A DNA stretch of 64,000 nt from Rhodoferax sp. (GCF_013297935.1 NZ_JAAFIX010000011.1:1-64000); one strand, 5' to 3'; shown: positions 33,764-42,297, numbered from the stretch's first letter. Made by a program: numbers and translations. The notes: a model not told the origin generated them from the sequence alone.

Positions 33764-34555
33764 ATGACACGCACTATCCAACAACTTTTCGACCTCACCG
33801 GCAAAACTGCACTCATCACCGGCGGCTCACGCGGGCTGGGCTTGCAGCTGGCCCACGCGCTCGGCGAAGCCGGTGCCAAAGTGCTGATCAGCTCGCGCAA
33901 AGCGGCTGACCTGGAAGAGGCATGCGCCGAGCTGCAAGCCGCCGGAATTGACGCCCGCTGGGTGGCTGCCGACTGCGCCAAGGAATCTGAAATTCACCGC
34001 CTGGCCGACGAGACCCTGCAGCGCTTGGGCGACGTGGATATTCTGGTCAACAACGCGGGCGCCTCTTGGGGCGCGCCTGCTGAAGACCACCCGCTGGACG
34101 CCTGGGACAAGGTGATGAACCTCAATGTGCGCGGCTACTTTTTGCTCAGCCAAATCATTGCCAAGAAGAGCATGATTCCGCGCAAAACTGGTCGCATCAT
34201 CAACTTGGCCTCCATTGCCGGGCTCAACGGCAACCCGCCGGCCATGCAGACCATTGCCTATAACACCTCCAAGGGTGCGGTCATCAACTTCACCCGCGCT
34301 CTGGCCGCCGAATGGGGCAAGTACAACATCACCGTCAACGCGGTGTGCCCGGGCTTTTTCCCCAGCAAAATGACCGCCGGCTTGCTGCAGGCCATGGGCG
34401 AAGAAAACCTGGCCGCTGCCGCACCGCTCAAGCGCCTGGGTGACGACGAAGACCTCAAGGGCCTTTGCGTTCTGTATGCGTCCGACGCTGGCAAACACAT
34501 CACCGGCCAGTGGCTGGCGGTGGATGGCGGCGTGAGCGTGGTGACCGGTGCATGA
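33764..34555 (+). CDS. Short-chain dehydrogenase/reductase
   Basis: SDR oxidoreductase of 263 residues. The nucleotide-binding TGGSRGLG is at about residues 19-26, NNAGASWG near 91, the catalytic serine in LASIAGLNG, and Y-N-T-S-K near 166-170. The sequence is close to gluconate-5-dehydrogenase- or acetoacetyl-CoA-reductase-like SDRs; in this block a 3-hydroxyacyl or related substrate is plausible but unproven. The stop overlaps the thioesterase start (ATGA). Confidence 0.85.
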   Translation: MTRTIQQLFDLTGKTALITGGSRGLGLQLAHALGEAGAKVLISSRKAADLEEACAELQAAGIDARWVAADCAKESEIHRLADETLQRLGDVDILVNNAGASWGAPAEDHPLDAWDKVMNLNVRGYFLLSQIIAKKSMIPRKTGRIINLASIAGLNGNPPAMQTIAYNTSKGAVINFTRALAAEWGKYNITVNAVCPGFFPSKMTAGLLQAMGEENLAAAAPLKRLGDDEDLKGLCVLYASDAGKHITGQWLAVDGGVSVVTGA

Positions 34556-35016
34556 GTAAGCTCTGGGAAAAGGCGGTGGGCTTCGGCGTCGACATTCCCT
34601 TTGTGACCCACTTGGGTTTCGAGCTCACGGTGTTTGAGGGCGGGCGCTCCGAGATTTGCTACACGCCCAAGCATGAGCACCTGAACTCATTCAACGTGAC
34701 CCACGGCGGCGCACAAATGACCCTGCTGGACGTGACCATGGCCAGCGCGGCGCGCAGCGAGTCGCCTGAGCTCGGCGTGGTCACCATTGAAATGAAGACG
34801 AGCTTCATGCAACCCGCTGTTGGCGCCCTGACCGCCAAGGGTGAGCTGATGCACCGCACCGCCACCCTGGCGTTCACCCAAGCCACGGTGTTTGATGCCA
34901 ACGGCAAAGCCTGCGCCCACGCCACCGGCACCTTCAAGTACATGAAGCGCCTGGCCACGGGGTCACGCAGCGTGAACGCGCTGAACACACCGGGCAGCGG
35001 CATTGCCACCGACTAG
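34552..35016 (+). CDS. PaaI-family hotdog thioesterase
   Basis: Thioesterase of 154 residues with the hotdog-fold core LNSFNVTHGGAQMTLLDVTMASAA (H-G-G followed by the hotdog helix with its acidic D), then VTIEMKTSFMQPAVG. This pattern fits the PaaI/YbdB group, which hydrolyses acyl-CoA thioesters, often to free CoA from dead-end intermediates. It is translationally coupled to the SDR upstream. A dispersed repeat copy fills the spacer to the next gene. Confidence 0.85.
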   Translation: MSKLWEKAVGFGVDIPFVTHLGFELTVFEGGRSEICYTPKHEHLNSFNVTHGGAQMTLLDVTMASAARSESPELGVVTIEMKTSFMQPAVGALTAKGELMHRTATLAFTQATVFDANGKACAHATGTFKYMKRLATGSRSVNALNTPGSGIATD

Positions 35017-35028
35017 GAGATTAAGGTT

Positions 35029-35084
35029 CAAATCGGCCTCTAGCCCCCGTTAAATATGCGCAAGCAGCTATCAAAATAATAGCG
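35029..35084 (+). repeat. Dispersed repeat copy 7 (intergenic, reference copy)
   Basis: CAAATCGGCCTCTAGCCCCC, then GTTAAATATGCGCAAGCAGC and TATCAAAATAATAGCG. GCTAT (67-71) and ATAGC (79-83) form a short inverted repeat. It lies in the 82-bp spacer between thioesterase and acyl-CoA dehydrogenase genes, directly before the GAGGAG ribosome-binding site. This is the only copy outside a gene, and I use it as the reference. Confidence 0.85.
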
Positions 35085-35098
35085 TTTGAGGAGACAGC

Positions 35099-36781
35099 AT
35101 GCACAGCGAGACGCGTTTTCCGGCCACCCATGCGGTGTTCAACCAGGCTGCGCCCTTGGCGGATACCAATCTGCTGGAGGGCAACCGTGCGCTGCAATCG
35201 GCACTAGCGTTTCACGCGCCGGGCCTGGACTGTGCGCCGCTCCATGCGCTGGGTGCCACACTGGGCAGCGCCGAGCTGCAAACCCACGCCCGCCTTGCCA
35301 ACATCCACCCGCCGGTGCTGCACACCCACGACCGCACCGGTCACCGCACAGACCGGGTGGAGTTTCACCCCAGCTACCACGCGCTCATGGGCCACGCCGC
35401 AGGCGCTGGCCTGCACGGCAGCCCCTGGGCCGCCCATGCCGGGCCGCATGCGCACACCCGCCGCGCGGCGGCTTTCATGCTGTTCACTGAGACGGAGCCG
35501 TCCATCCTGTGCCCCATCTCCATGACCTACGCGGTGCTGCCCGCGCTGCGTGGCAACCCGGCGATTTTTGAGGCCTGGGCCCCCGGGCTGATGGCGCAGG
35601 CCTACGACCCGGCGTTCACCTTGTTCAGCCGCAAACGCGGCCTGACCATGGGCATGGGCATGACTGAAAAGCAGGGCGGCTCCGACGTGCGGGCCAACAC
35701 CACCCAAGCCACACCCGACGGTGAAGACGCTTGGGGCCGGCGCTTTACCCTGCGGGGGCACAAATGGTTTTTTTCTGCCCCCATGTGCGACGCCTTTCTG
35801 GTGCTGGCGCAGAGTCCGGCCGGCTTGTCGTGCTTTTTTGTGCCGCGCATTCTGCCGGACTTTGCCGATCCACAAGCAGCCGGCACGGTGAATGCCATCC
35901 GCATCCAGCGCCTGAAAGACAAACTGGGCAACCACGCCAATGCTAGCTCCGAGGTGGAGTTTCAGGACGCTACGGCCTGGCTGGTGGGGGTCGAGGGGCG
36001 CGGTGTTCCGCAAATTTTGGAAATGGGCACCATGACCCGGCTGGACTGCGCGCTGGGCACCACCGGCTTGATGCGTCAGGCCCTCAGCATCGCGCTGCAC
36101 CACACCGCCCAGCGCCAGGCTTTTGGCAAACCCTTGATCGAGCAAGCGCTGATGCGCAATGTGCTGGCCGACCTTGCTATCGAAGCCGAAGCGGCTTGCG
36201 CACTGTCTATGAGGCTTGCGCACGCTTTTGACCATGGAAACGACCCGCATGAACTGCTCATGGGCCGCTTGCTCACCCCGGTCGCCAAATACTGGATCTG
36301 CAAGCGCGGCGCAGCGTTTGCCCAAGAGGCCATGGAGTGCCTGGGCGGCAACGGCTATGTGGAGGAGGGGGGCGAGGGCACCATGGCCCGCATCTACCGC
36401 GAGATGCCGCTCAACTCCATCTGGGAAGGTGCCGGCAACATCATGGCGCTGGACCTGCTGCGCGCCTTGCGCAAGGGCGACGCGGCCGCCGCTCTGGCCC
36501 GCGAACTGGCGCCCGCCCGTGCCGCCCACCCTGCACTGAAGCGATTGGCCGCCAGCCTGCCGGCCCGGGTGGAACTCATGGCCACCGAAATAGAAGCCCG
36601 CCGCCTCGCGCAAGATGTGGCACTCGCGGTGCAAGCTGCGCTGTTGTGGCAAACCGCGCCCCGCGCCGTGGCCGAGGCGTTTTGCGATTCGCGCCTGGCG
36701 GGCAACTGGGGCTACAGCTTCGGCACCCTGGGCGCTGCCACCGATTTCGACACCATTCTTCAGCGTGCCACGCCCTACTGA
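35099..36781 (+). CDS. Acyl-CoA dehydrogenase (AidB-like)
   Basis: FAD-dependent enzyme of 560 residues in the AidB/isovaleryl-CoA dehydrogenase group. The N-terminal region with FHPSYHALM, then MGMGMTEKQGGSDVRANTT, LRGHKWFFSAPMCDAFLVL, AMECLGGNGYVEEGGEGTMARIYREMPLNSIWEGAGNIMALDLLRAL are family hallmarks. AidB proteins can bind DNA under alkylation stress in E. coli; relatives in catabolic clusters act on acyl-CoA. Its position among beta-oxidation genes favours a metabolic role, though this is inference. A GAGGAG ribosome-binding site is 6 nt before the ATG. Confidence 0.87.
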   Translation: MHSETRFPATHAVFNQAAPLADTNLLEGNRALQSALAFHAPGLDCAPLHALGATLGSAELQTHARLANIHPPVLHTHDRTGHRTDRVEFHPSYHALMGHAAGAGLHGSPWAAHAGPHAHTRRAAAFMLFTETEPSILCPISMTYAVLPALRGNPAIFEAWAPGLMAQAYDPAFTLFSRKRGLTMGMGMTEKQGGSDVRANTTQATPDGEDAWGRRFTLRGHKWFFSAPMCDAFLVLAQSPAGLSCFFVPRILPDFADPQAAGTVNAIRIQRLKDKLGNHANASSEVEFQDATAWLVGVEGRGVPQILEMGTMTRLDCALGTTGLMRQALSIALHHTAQRQAFGKPLIEQALMRNVLADLAIEAEAACALSMRLAHAFDHGNDPHELLMGRLLTPVAKYWICKRGAAFAQEAMECLGGNGYVEEGGEGTMARIYREMPLNSIWEGAGNIMALDLLRALRKGDAAAALARELAPARAAHPALKRLAASLPARVELMATEIEARRLAQDVALAVQAALLWQTAPRAVAEAFCDSRLAGNWGYSFGTLGAATDFDTILQRATPY

Positions 36782-36814
36782 GCGCTGTTTCACACCTTAT
36801 TCACTGGAGCCCCC

Positions 36815-37753
36815 ATGACAGACCTGATTCTTCACCACTACCCGACGTCGCCCTTCTCTGAAAAAGTGCGCCTCGTGCTGGGCTACAAGCAGCTGGCCTG
36901 GAAGTCCGTGGTCATCCCGGCCATCATGCCCAAGCCCGATGTGGTGGCCCTGACCGGTGGCTACCGCAAGACGCCGTTTTTGCAGATCGGGGCCGACATT
37001 TATTGCGACAGCGCCTTGATCTGCGATGTGCTGGAGCACCTGCAGCCCGCGCCCACGCTCTACCCCGAGGCCGACAAGGGCTTGAGCCGCATCGTGGCGC
37101 AGTGGGCCGACACCACCCTGTTCTGGGCGGCCATGGCCTACAACCTGCAGCCCAAGGGAGCCGCGTCGATGTTTGAAGGCGCGCCGCCCGAGGCCGCCAA
37201 AGCCTTCGGCGCAGACCGGGCCGCCATGTCCAGCGGCATGAACCGCCTGCGCCCGGCCGACGCCACCGCCGCCTACAAAAGCTACCTGCGCCGCATCGCC
37301 AGCATGCTGGACAGCCAGGACTTCTTGCTGGGCAATGCCCCGTGCGTGGCGGACTTTGCCGCATACCACCCCTTGTGGTTCAGCGCCAAACGGGTGCCGA
37401 TCATGGCTGACATCCTGACCGCCACCCCGCAGGTTCTGGCCTGGATGGGCCGCATGGCCGCCATCGGCCATGGCCGCATGGAGAAACTGAGCGCTACAGA
37501 ATCAATAGCTATCTGCGCAAAATCCGCGGGGGCTACAGCACCTTTAGACCACTATTTTCAAGATGAACACGGCATTGCGCTGGGCAGCGAGGTCACCATT
37601 GCAGCCGAGACCTTCGGCCAGGAAGCCACCGCAGGCACCCTGGTCGCCGCCACCCGCACCCGCTTCACACTGAAGCGTGTGGATGAGCGCGCCGGTACGG
37701 TGCACGTGCACTTTCCGCGTATTGGCTATGTGCTCAAGGCAGCGCAAGTATGA
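36815..37753 (+). CDS. Glutathione S-transferase family protein
   Basis: Protein of 312 residues. The N-terminal thioredoxin-like GST domain (HHYPTSPFSEKVRLVLGYK, GGYRKTPFLQIGADIYCDSALI) is followed by an all-helical domain to about residue 225 and then an extra C-terminal beta-rich domain of about 70 residues (EHGIALGSEVTIAAETFG onward). Activity could be conjugation or isomerisation with glutathione; the substrate is unknown. Residues about 226-244, the linker between the GST part and the extra domain, match the dispersed repeat and use rare ATA, TCA and TTA codons. The stop overlaps the GNAT start by 4 bp. Confidence 0.82.
   Translation: MTDLILHHYPTSPFSEKVRLVLGYKQLAWKSVVIPAIMPKPDVVALTGGYRKTPFLQIGADIYCDSALICDVLEHLQPAPTLYPEADKGLSRIVAQWADTTLFWAAMAYNLQPKGAASMFEGAPPEAAKAFGADRAAMSSGMNRLRPADATAAYKSYLRRIASMLDSQDFLLGNAPCVADFAAYHPLWFSAKRVPIMADILTATPQVLAWMGRMAAIGHGRMEKLSATESIAICAKSAGATAPLDHYFQDEHGIALGSEVTIAAETFGQEATAGTLVAATRTRFTLKRVDERAGTVHVHFPRIGYVLKAAQV
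37491..37546 (-). repeat. Dispersed repeat copy 8 (in GST linker)
   Basis: Reverse orientation: GCGCTACAGAATCAATAGCT, then ATCTGCGCAAAATCCGCGGG and GGCTACAGCACC, co-linear with the inverse of the copy at 35029. The reading SATESIAICAKSAGATAPL is in the same frame as the DUF1624, ygfZ and patatin copies. Confidence 0.65.
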
Positions 37754-38313
37754 GCTTGGATATCCAATGGCAGTGGCTCGCGTTTGATGCGCTGAGCCGC
37801 GAACAGCTCTATGAACTGCTGCGCCTGCGTAGCGAGGTCTTTGTGGTGGAGCAGAACTGCGTATTTCTGGACATGGATAACCTCGACCAACAAGCCATAC
37901 ACCTTCTGGGAGTGAGGGTGGCTGCGGGTTCTGCGCAGGTCAAGGAGGAGCCCGCGCAGCGGGCGGGGGACACGGAGCACAGCCCGCAGCTGCCCTCACT
38001 CCCCGGCGAGGGTGTTGGACAGGCAAAGACCGAACTCATTGCCTACGTGCGTTGCTTTCCCGCCGGAGTGACGTTCGACGAAGCCAGCATAGGCCGCGTA
38101 GTGACCAAGCCCGACGCTCGCGGTGGCGGTCTCGGCCACCTGCTGATGGCGGAAGCCGTCAAAGCGCTGGAAGGCGAGTGGGGCGCAAAAGCAATTCGCA
38201 TCGGCGCGCAAGCCCACCTCAAATCCTTTTACGAGCGTCACGGTTTTGTCGATGTGGGCAAGCCTTATATCGAAGACGGCATTCCGCACCTGGAAATGCT
38301 ACGCGGCGCCTGA
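37750..38313 (+). CDS. GNAT acetyltransferase (ElaA-like) with in-frame palindromic insertion
   Basis: Acetyltransferase of 187 residues. The start QWQWLAFDALSREQLYELLRLRSEVFVVEQN and the acetyl-CoA loop VVTKPDARGGGLGHLLMAEAV are ElaA-like. Between HLLG and ELIAYVRCF, where relatives have a short turn, about 32 extra residues are encoded by a 96-bp element with 21-bp inverted ends. The insertion is Gly/Pro/Glu-rich and keeps the frame, so the protein may still fold. Coupled to the GST gene by ATGA. Substrate unknown. Confidence 0.85.
   Translation: MSLDIQWQWLAFDALSREQLYELLRLRSEVFVVEQNCVFLDMDNLDQQAIHLLGVRVAAGSAQVKEEPAQRAGDTEHSPQLPSLPGEGVGQAKTELIAYVRCFPAGVTFDEASIGRVVTKPDARGGGLGHLLMAEAVKALEGEWGAKAIRIGAQAHLKSFYERHGFVDVGKPYIEDGIPHLEMLRGA
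37908..38003. repeat. 96-bp in-frame palindromic element
   Basis: Left arm 37908-37928 (GGGAGTGAGGGTGGCTGCGG and one further G) and right arm 37983-38003 are reverse complements at 19 of 21 positions. An inner CTGCGC / GCGCAG stem lies within. Length is 32 codons exactly. It sits where ElaA-like proteins normally have a short loop. Confidence 0.75.
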
Positions 38314-38353
38314 ATAGCAGCGCCGACCCATTCCTATAACGAGGAGAACATAC

Positions 38354-39262
38354 GTGATTGAAGACTTCCAAGGCAAAACCGCCGTATTGACCGGCGCTGG
38401 CTCCGGCTTCGGCCTGGAGTGCGCGCGCATTGGCGCTCGGCTGGGCATGAACCTGGTGCTAGCCGACGTGCAGCAAGACGCGCTCGACCAAGCCGTGGCC
38501 GAAATGCAAGCCGCTGGCGCCCAAGTGCTGGGCATGCGTGTGGACGTGTCGCAGGCCGCGCAGGTGGAGGCACTGGGTGCGGCCACGCTGCAGCGCTTCG
38601 GCGCGCCGCACCTCGTATTCAACAACGCGGGTGTGGGGGCAGGGGGCCTGATTTGGGAGAATACCGCCCGTGACTGGGAGTGGGTGCTGGGCGTCAACCT
38701 CATGGGCGTGGCCCATGGCGTGCGGGTGTTCACCCCCATGATGCTAGAGGCCGCCCGGCAAGACTCCGCCTGGCGGGGCCACATCGTCAACACCGCCAGC
38801 ATGGCAGGCCTGCTCAACGCACCCAATATGGGGGTCTACAACGTGAGCAAACACGCCGTGGTGTCGCTCAGTGAAACCCTGTACCAGGACCTGGCGCTGG
38901 TCACCGACCAAGTGTCCGCCAGCGTGCTGTGCCCCTTCTTTGTACCCACCGGCATCAGCCAGAGCGAGCGTAATCGCCCCTCCGACGCGCCCCCCTCACA
39001 ACCCACCCGCAGCCAACTCATCGGCCAAGCCATGACTGACAAGGCGGTAACGAGTGGAAGGGTCACGGCCTCCGAGGTGGCACAGTTGGTGTTTGATGCC
39101 GTGGCCGAGGGTCGCTTCTACATCTACAGCCATCCCAAAGCCATAGGCTCGGTGCAGACCCGCATGGAAGATGTGATGCAGGCCCGCAACCCCACGGACC
39201 CGTTTGCCCACAAGCCCGAGCTGGGCACAGAACTTCGAAAAGCCCTGCGAACTCCGGCTTGA
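38354..39262 (+). CDS. Short-chain dehydrogenase/reductase
   Basis: SDR of 302 residues. The cofactor motif TGAGSGFG is at about 14-21, NNAGVGAGG near 94, catalytic Ser in NTASMAGLLNAPNMG and Y-N-V-S-K near 162-166. The start is GTG, decided by a GAGGAG ribosome-binding site 7 nt upstream. The longer C-terminal part (about 60 residues after the core) is usual for the group with steroid or cis-diol type substrates, but the substrate cannot be told. It closes the plus-strand acyl-CoA block. Confidence 0.85.
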   Translation: MIEDFQGKTAVLTGAGSGFGLECARIGARLGMNLVLADVQQDALDQAVAEMQAAGAQVLGMRVDVSQAAQVEALGAATLQRFGAPHLVFNNAGVGAGGLIWENTARDWEWVLGVNLMGVAHGVRVFTPMMLEAARQDSAWRGHIVNTASMAGLLNAPNMGVYNVSKHAVVSLSETLYQDLALVTDQVSASVLCPFFVPTGISQSERNRPSDAPPSQPTRSQLIGQAMTDKAVTSGRVTASEVAQLVFDAVAEGRFYIYSHPKAIGSVQTRMEDVMQARNPTDPFAHKPELGTELRKALRTPA

Positions 39263-39336
39263 ACGCGGTCACCTTGAGGTAGAGTAAACGCTGGTCACGG
39301 CCCTGGGGCCTGTACCGGTTTACTTTGGAGCATGTG

Positions 39337-39948
39337 ATGCGCTGGAATTTCCCTACCTGCCGGATCTCACTGTTTGCAATTTTGTGCCTCGGATTACAGG
39401 CTACATTCGCGGCTGGACTCAAGGTTCAGGTACAAGACAAGAATGGCAAACCCCTGGCTAACGCAGTGGTTTTTCTGGAGTCGGGTGAGGCGCGTGCTGC
39501 TGCCAAACCTCTCAAGGGCATCGAAGTGTCTCAGGCGGCCAAGCAGTTTTCGCCGGCGATTACGGTGGTGACCACGGGAACCCCGGTGCTGTTTCCCAAC
39601 AACGATACGGTGCGCCACCATGTGTATTCCTTTTCTCCGGCCAAAACCTTTGATTTAAAGCTCTACGCCGGTGTTCCTGCGAACCCGGTGGTGTTTGACA
39701 AGGGCGGTGTGGCGGTGATCGGCTGCAACATCCATGACAACATGGTGGCCTGGGTCATCGTGGTAGATACCCCCTATTTCGGAAAAACCGATGCCCAAGG
39801 GCAGCTCACCCTCGAGGCTCCGGCCGGTACTTACAAACTACGCACTTGGCATGCCACCCTGCCAGTTGGCGCGCCGGCGGCGGAGCAAAGCCAGTCAGTG
39901 GGCGGCAGCGCGCCGGTGGTGATCAAACTGGCAGGGAGCACCGCTTGA
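39337..39948 (+). CDS. Periplasmic cupredoxin-domain protein
   Basis: Exported protein of 203 residues. A signal peptide (about 1-25, ISLFAILCLGLQATFAAG) precedes a beta-sandwich domain. Type-1 copper ligands are visible: His in RHHVYSF (His94 or His95) and the C-x2-H-x2-M motif GCNIHDNM (Cys130, His133, Met136). Homologues are often named methylamine utilization protein, but no methylamine genes are here. The C-terminal part is a carboxypeptidase-regulatory-like beta domain. A GGAG site precedes the ATG. Its stop overlaps the start of the GGDEF/EAL gene by 4 bp, so the two products are made together and may interact. Confidence 0.82.
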   Translation: MRWNFPTCRISLFAILCLGLQATFAAGLKVQVQDKNGKPLANAVVFLESGEARAAAKPLKGIEVSQAAKQFSPAITVVTTGTPVLFPNNDTVRHHVYSFSPAKTFDLKLYAGVPANPVVFDKGGVAVIGCNIHDNMVAWVIVVDTPYFGKTDAQGQLTLEAPAGTYKLRTWHATLPVGAPAAEQSQSVGGSAPVVIKLAGSTA

Positions 39949-42296
39949 AAATCACCACTGCGGTTGCCCGCTGGGGCGTAGGCACCAAGTTTGTCGCGTT
40001 TTCGCTGGTGTTGCTGCTGCTGATCCAAGCGGCTGTGTACGGCGTGGTGCAAGTCAACATCGAGCGCAACGTGCGCGGGCAGGTCAAGCAGGAGTTGGTC
40101 ACCGGCGAGCGTTTTTGGTGGCAGCTGTTGGACCAGAACGCACAGCGTCTGAGATTTGGAGCGGAAGTGGTGGCCAAAGATTTTGGCTTCCGTTCGGCCC
40201 TTGGAAGTGGCGATATTGAAACCTTGCGGTCCACCCTCGAGAACCACGGCGGGCGCGTCAACGCTACGGTGACCGCCTACCTGGATCCACAATTTGAACT
40301 CAAAGCCACGGGTTTTGAAATCGCCGCACAAGACAAGTTGAGCCCCGTGTTGCACCGTGTGGCCAATGAGTTGGGGAGCAACGATCTCACCTACAAAATC
40401 GAGCAGATCGACGCCAAACTGTTTCAGTTTGTGATGGTCCCAGTCAAGGCTCCATTGACCATCGGGTGGGTACTCATGGGCTTCTCGCTGGAGCAAAGCC
40501 AAGCAGATGCCATGTTCGAGCTCTCCCATGTGCACATCGCATTGTTGAGCAAGAGCCGCTCAGTGCTGCTGAGCAGCCTGCCCCAAGAACTGAACAGCCC
40601 CTTACAAGAGTTGGGCAGCTCTGGCGACCTGCAGCTGTCCGATGACACGCTGGTGATTCAAGAGAGTGCAGCCCGCCCGCAGGTCAAAGGCATCGATACC
40701 TATGTGTTGCGCTCATTGGATGAGGTGGTGGCACCCTACCGCAAGGTACAGCTCGCGCTGTTACTCATCACCGCGATTGGCTTGGGCTTGTTTGCGCTGG
40801 GCAGCACACTGTTGGCGCAACGGGTGACCGTGCCCTTGCGTTCGCTGGCTGGAGCCGCAGAACAACTCAGCCGGGGAGATTATTCACAGGCTTTGCCTGC
40901 GATGCGGCACCGGGACGAGGTCGGCGATTTGTCACGCGCATTCAACAAAATGCGAGGCAGTATCCAGGCACAGCAACATGAAATCATGCAGTTGGCGTAT
41001 TGGGATCGCCTCACCGGTCTGCCCAACCGTACCCAGTTCCGGGACCTGATCAAGCAATCCATCCAGGCCAGTGTTGCGGGGGGTGGGGAGGCGCAGCCTG
41101 TCACGGTCATCATGCTGAATCTGGACCGTTTTAAACACGTCAATGACGTATTGGGCTACGCCTTCGGAGATCGCTTGCTCAAAGCTGTTGCTGAGCGCTT
41201 GGCCGCTCAGATCACCCCGGAGCAGGGCACGGTAGCCCGCTTGGGGGGCGATGAATTCGGGGTGATGGTGGAAGACCTCGACGCGCATGCCGCAACCCAC
41301 ATCGCAGCCCAGATTTCCAAAGCCTTTGAAGCCCCCTTGAGACTGGAAGACCAGACGGTGGACTTGAGCGCAGGCATCGGCGTGGCATCTTGGCCCATGC
41401 ACGCTCAGGATGTTGACATGCTCCTGAGCCGCGCTGAAATTGCCATGTATGTCGCCAAGCGCAAGACGACCGGTACGCAGGTGTATGACCCGGCGTTGGA
41501 CTCCTCCAGCACGCAGACGCTCTCTTTACTCACCGAACTCCGGCATGCCGTGGAAGACGGGCAGTTGCGCCTGTACCTTCAGCCCAAGCTCAACCTGGCA
41601 GACAACACGGTCGTCTCGGCCGAGGCGCTGGTGCGGTGGCAACATCCGGTGCGCGGGTTGGTGCCGCCGATGCAGTTCATCCCCTTCGCCGAACAAACGG
41701 GTTTTGTGCGCCAGCTGACGCTGTGGATGTTTGAAGAGGTCGCAAAAGAGCTGCCACGTCTGCGCGCTGACGGTCGCCCGTTGCGGATCGCCATCAACCT
41801 GTCGACCCGGGATTTGCTGGACCAAGAGTTTCCCGCCAAGCTCGATGCCATGATGCTCAAGCACAACGCACCCACCAGCGCCTACTGCCTCGAAATCACG
41901 GAAAGCGCCATCATGGACGACCCGGAACGCGCGGAAGCAACGCTAAACCGTCTCTCCGAGCGGGGCTTCAAATTGTCGATTGACGATTTCGGCACCGGTT
42001 ACTCATCACTGGCCTACCTCAAGCGACTGCCCGTGAATGAACTCAAAATCGACAAATCCTTTGTCATGGGCATGGAACGCGACGAGAGTGACGCCAAAAT
42101 TGTGCGCTCGACCATCGACCTCGCGCACAACCTCGGTTTGAGCGTGGTGGCCGAAGGTGTGGAAAACCAGGCGATTCTGGACAAGTTGTCGGAGCTCCAT
42201 TGCGACGAAGCGCAGGGCTATCACATGAGCCGCCCGATTCCTCTGCCGGAGTTCATTGCCTGGCGGGCCGCTCACCTCGCCCGGACCGGCGCCTGA
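39945..42296 (+). CDS. Bifunctional GGDEF/EAL c-di-GMP signalling protein with periplasmic sensor
   Basis: Membrane protein of 783 residues. TM1 (about 15-36) and TM2 (about 268-292) flank a periplasmic sensor domain of about 230 residues, followed by HAMP (290-345). The GGDEF motif is intact at 434-438 (RLGGDEFGV); the inhibitory RxxD site is absent (PEQG). The EAL motif is intact (560-562) with DDFGTGYSSLAYLKRLP and ELKIDKSFV, so both synthesis and hydrolysis of c-di-GMP are possible. The start is TTG at 39945, overlapping the cupredoxin stop (TTGA) with GGGAG upstream; no ATG start gives a complete TM1 without overlapping the upstream gene much further. Confidence 0.9.
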   Translation: MKITTAVARWGVGTKFVAFSLVLLLLIQAAVYGVVQVNIERNVRGQVKQELVTGERFWWQLLDQNAQRLRFGAEVVAKDFGFRSALGSGDIETLRSTLENHGGRVNATVTAYLDPQFELKATGFEIAAQDKLSPVLHRVANELGSNDLTYKIEQIDAKLFQFVMVPVKAPLTIGWVLMGFSLEQSQADAMFELSHVHIALLSKSRSVLLSSLPQELNSPLQELGSSGDLQLSDDTLVIQESAARPQVKGIDTYVLRSLDEVVAPYRKVQLALLLITAIGLGLFALGSTLLAQRVTVPLRSLAGAAEQLSRGDYSQALPAMRHRDEVGDLSRAFNKMRGSIQAQQHEIMQLAYWDRLTGLPNRTQFRDLIKQSIQASVAGGGEAQPVTVIMLNLDRFKHVNDVLGYAFGDRLLKAVAERLAAQITPEQGTVARLGGDEFGVMVEDLDAHAATHIAAQISKAFEAPLRLEDQTVDLSAGIGVASWPMHAQDVDMLLSRAEIAMYVAKRKTTGTQVYDPALDSSSTQTLSLLTELRHAVEDGQLRLYLQPKLNLADNTVVSAEALVRWQHPVRGLVPPMQFIPFAEQTGFVRQLTLWMFEEVAKELPRLRADGRPLRIAINLSTRDLLDQEFPAKLDAMMLKHNAPTSAYCLEITESAIMDDPERAEATLNRLSERGFKLSIDDFGTGYSSLAYLKRLPVNELKIDKSFVMGMERDESDAKIVRSTIDLAHNLGLSVVAEGVENQAILDKLSELHCDEAQGYHMSRPIPLPEFIAWRAAHLARTGA

Positions 42297-42297
42297 T

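Noticed and set aside
36173-36220. Possible further repeat copy in the AidB-like dehydrogenase (GCTATCGAAGCC ... GCTTGCGCACTG)
   Set aside because: It partly fits the reverse repeat, but the encoded stretch LAIEAEAACALSMRLAHAFD is conserved in the protein family, so the likeness may be chance. It is counted only as possible.
37750-38313. Frameshift or pseudogene status of the GNAT gene
   Set aside because: The extra segment is a multiple of three and the frame continues into all conserved motifs, so it is an in-frame insertion, not a break.
39337-39948. Methylamine utilisation gene
   Set aside because: The name is a common automatic label for this cupredoxin family; no mau genes are present.
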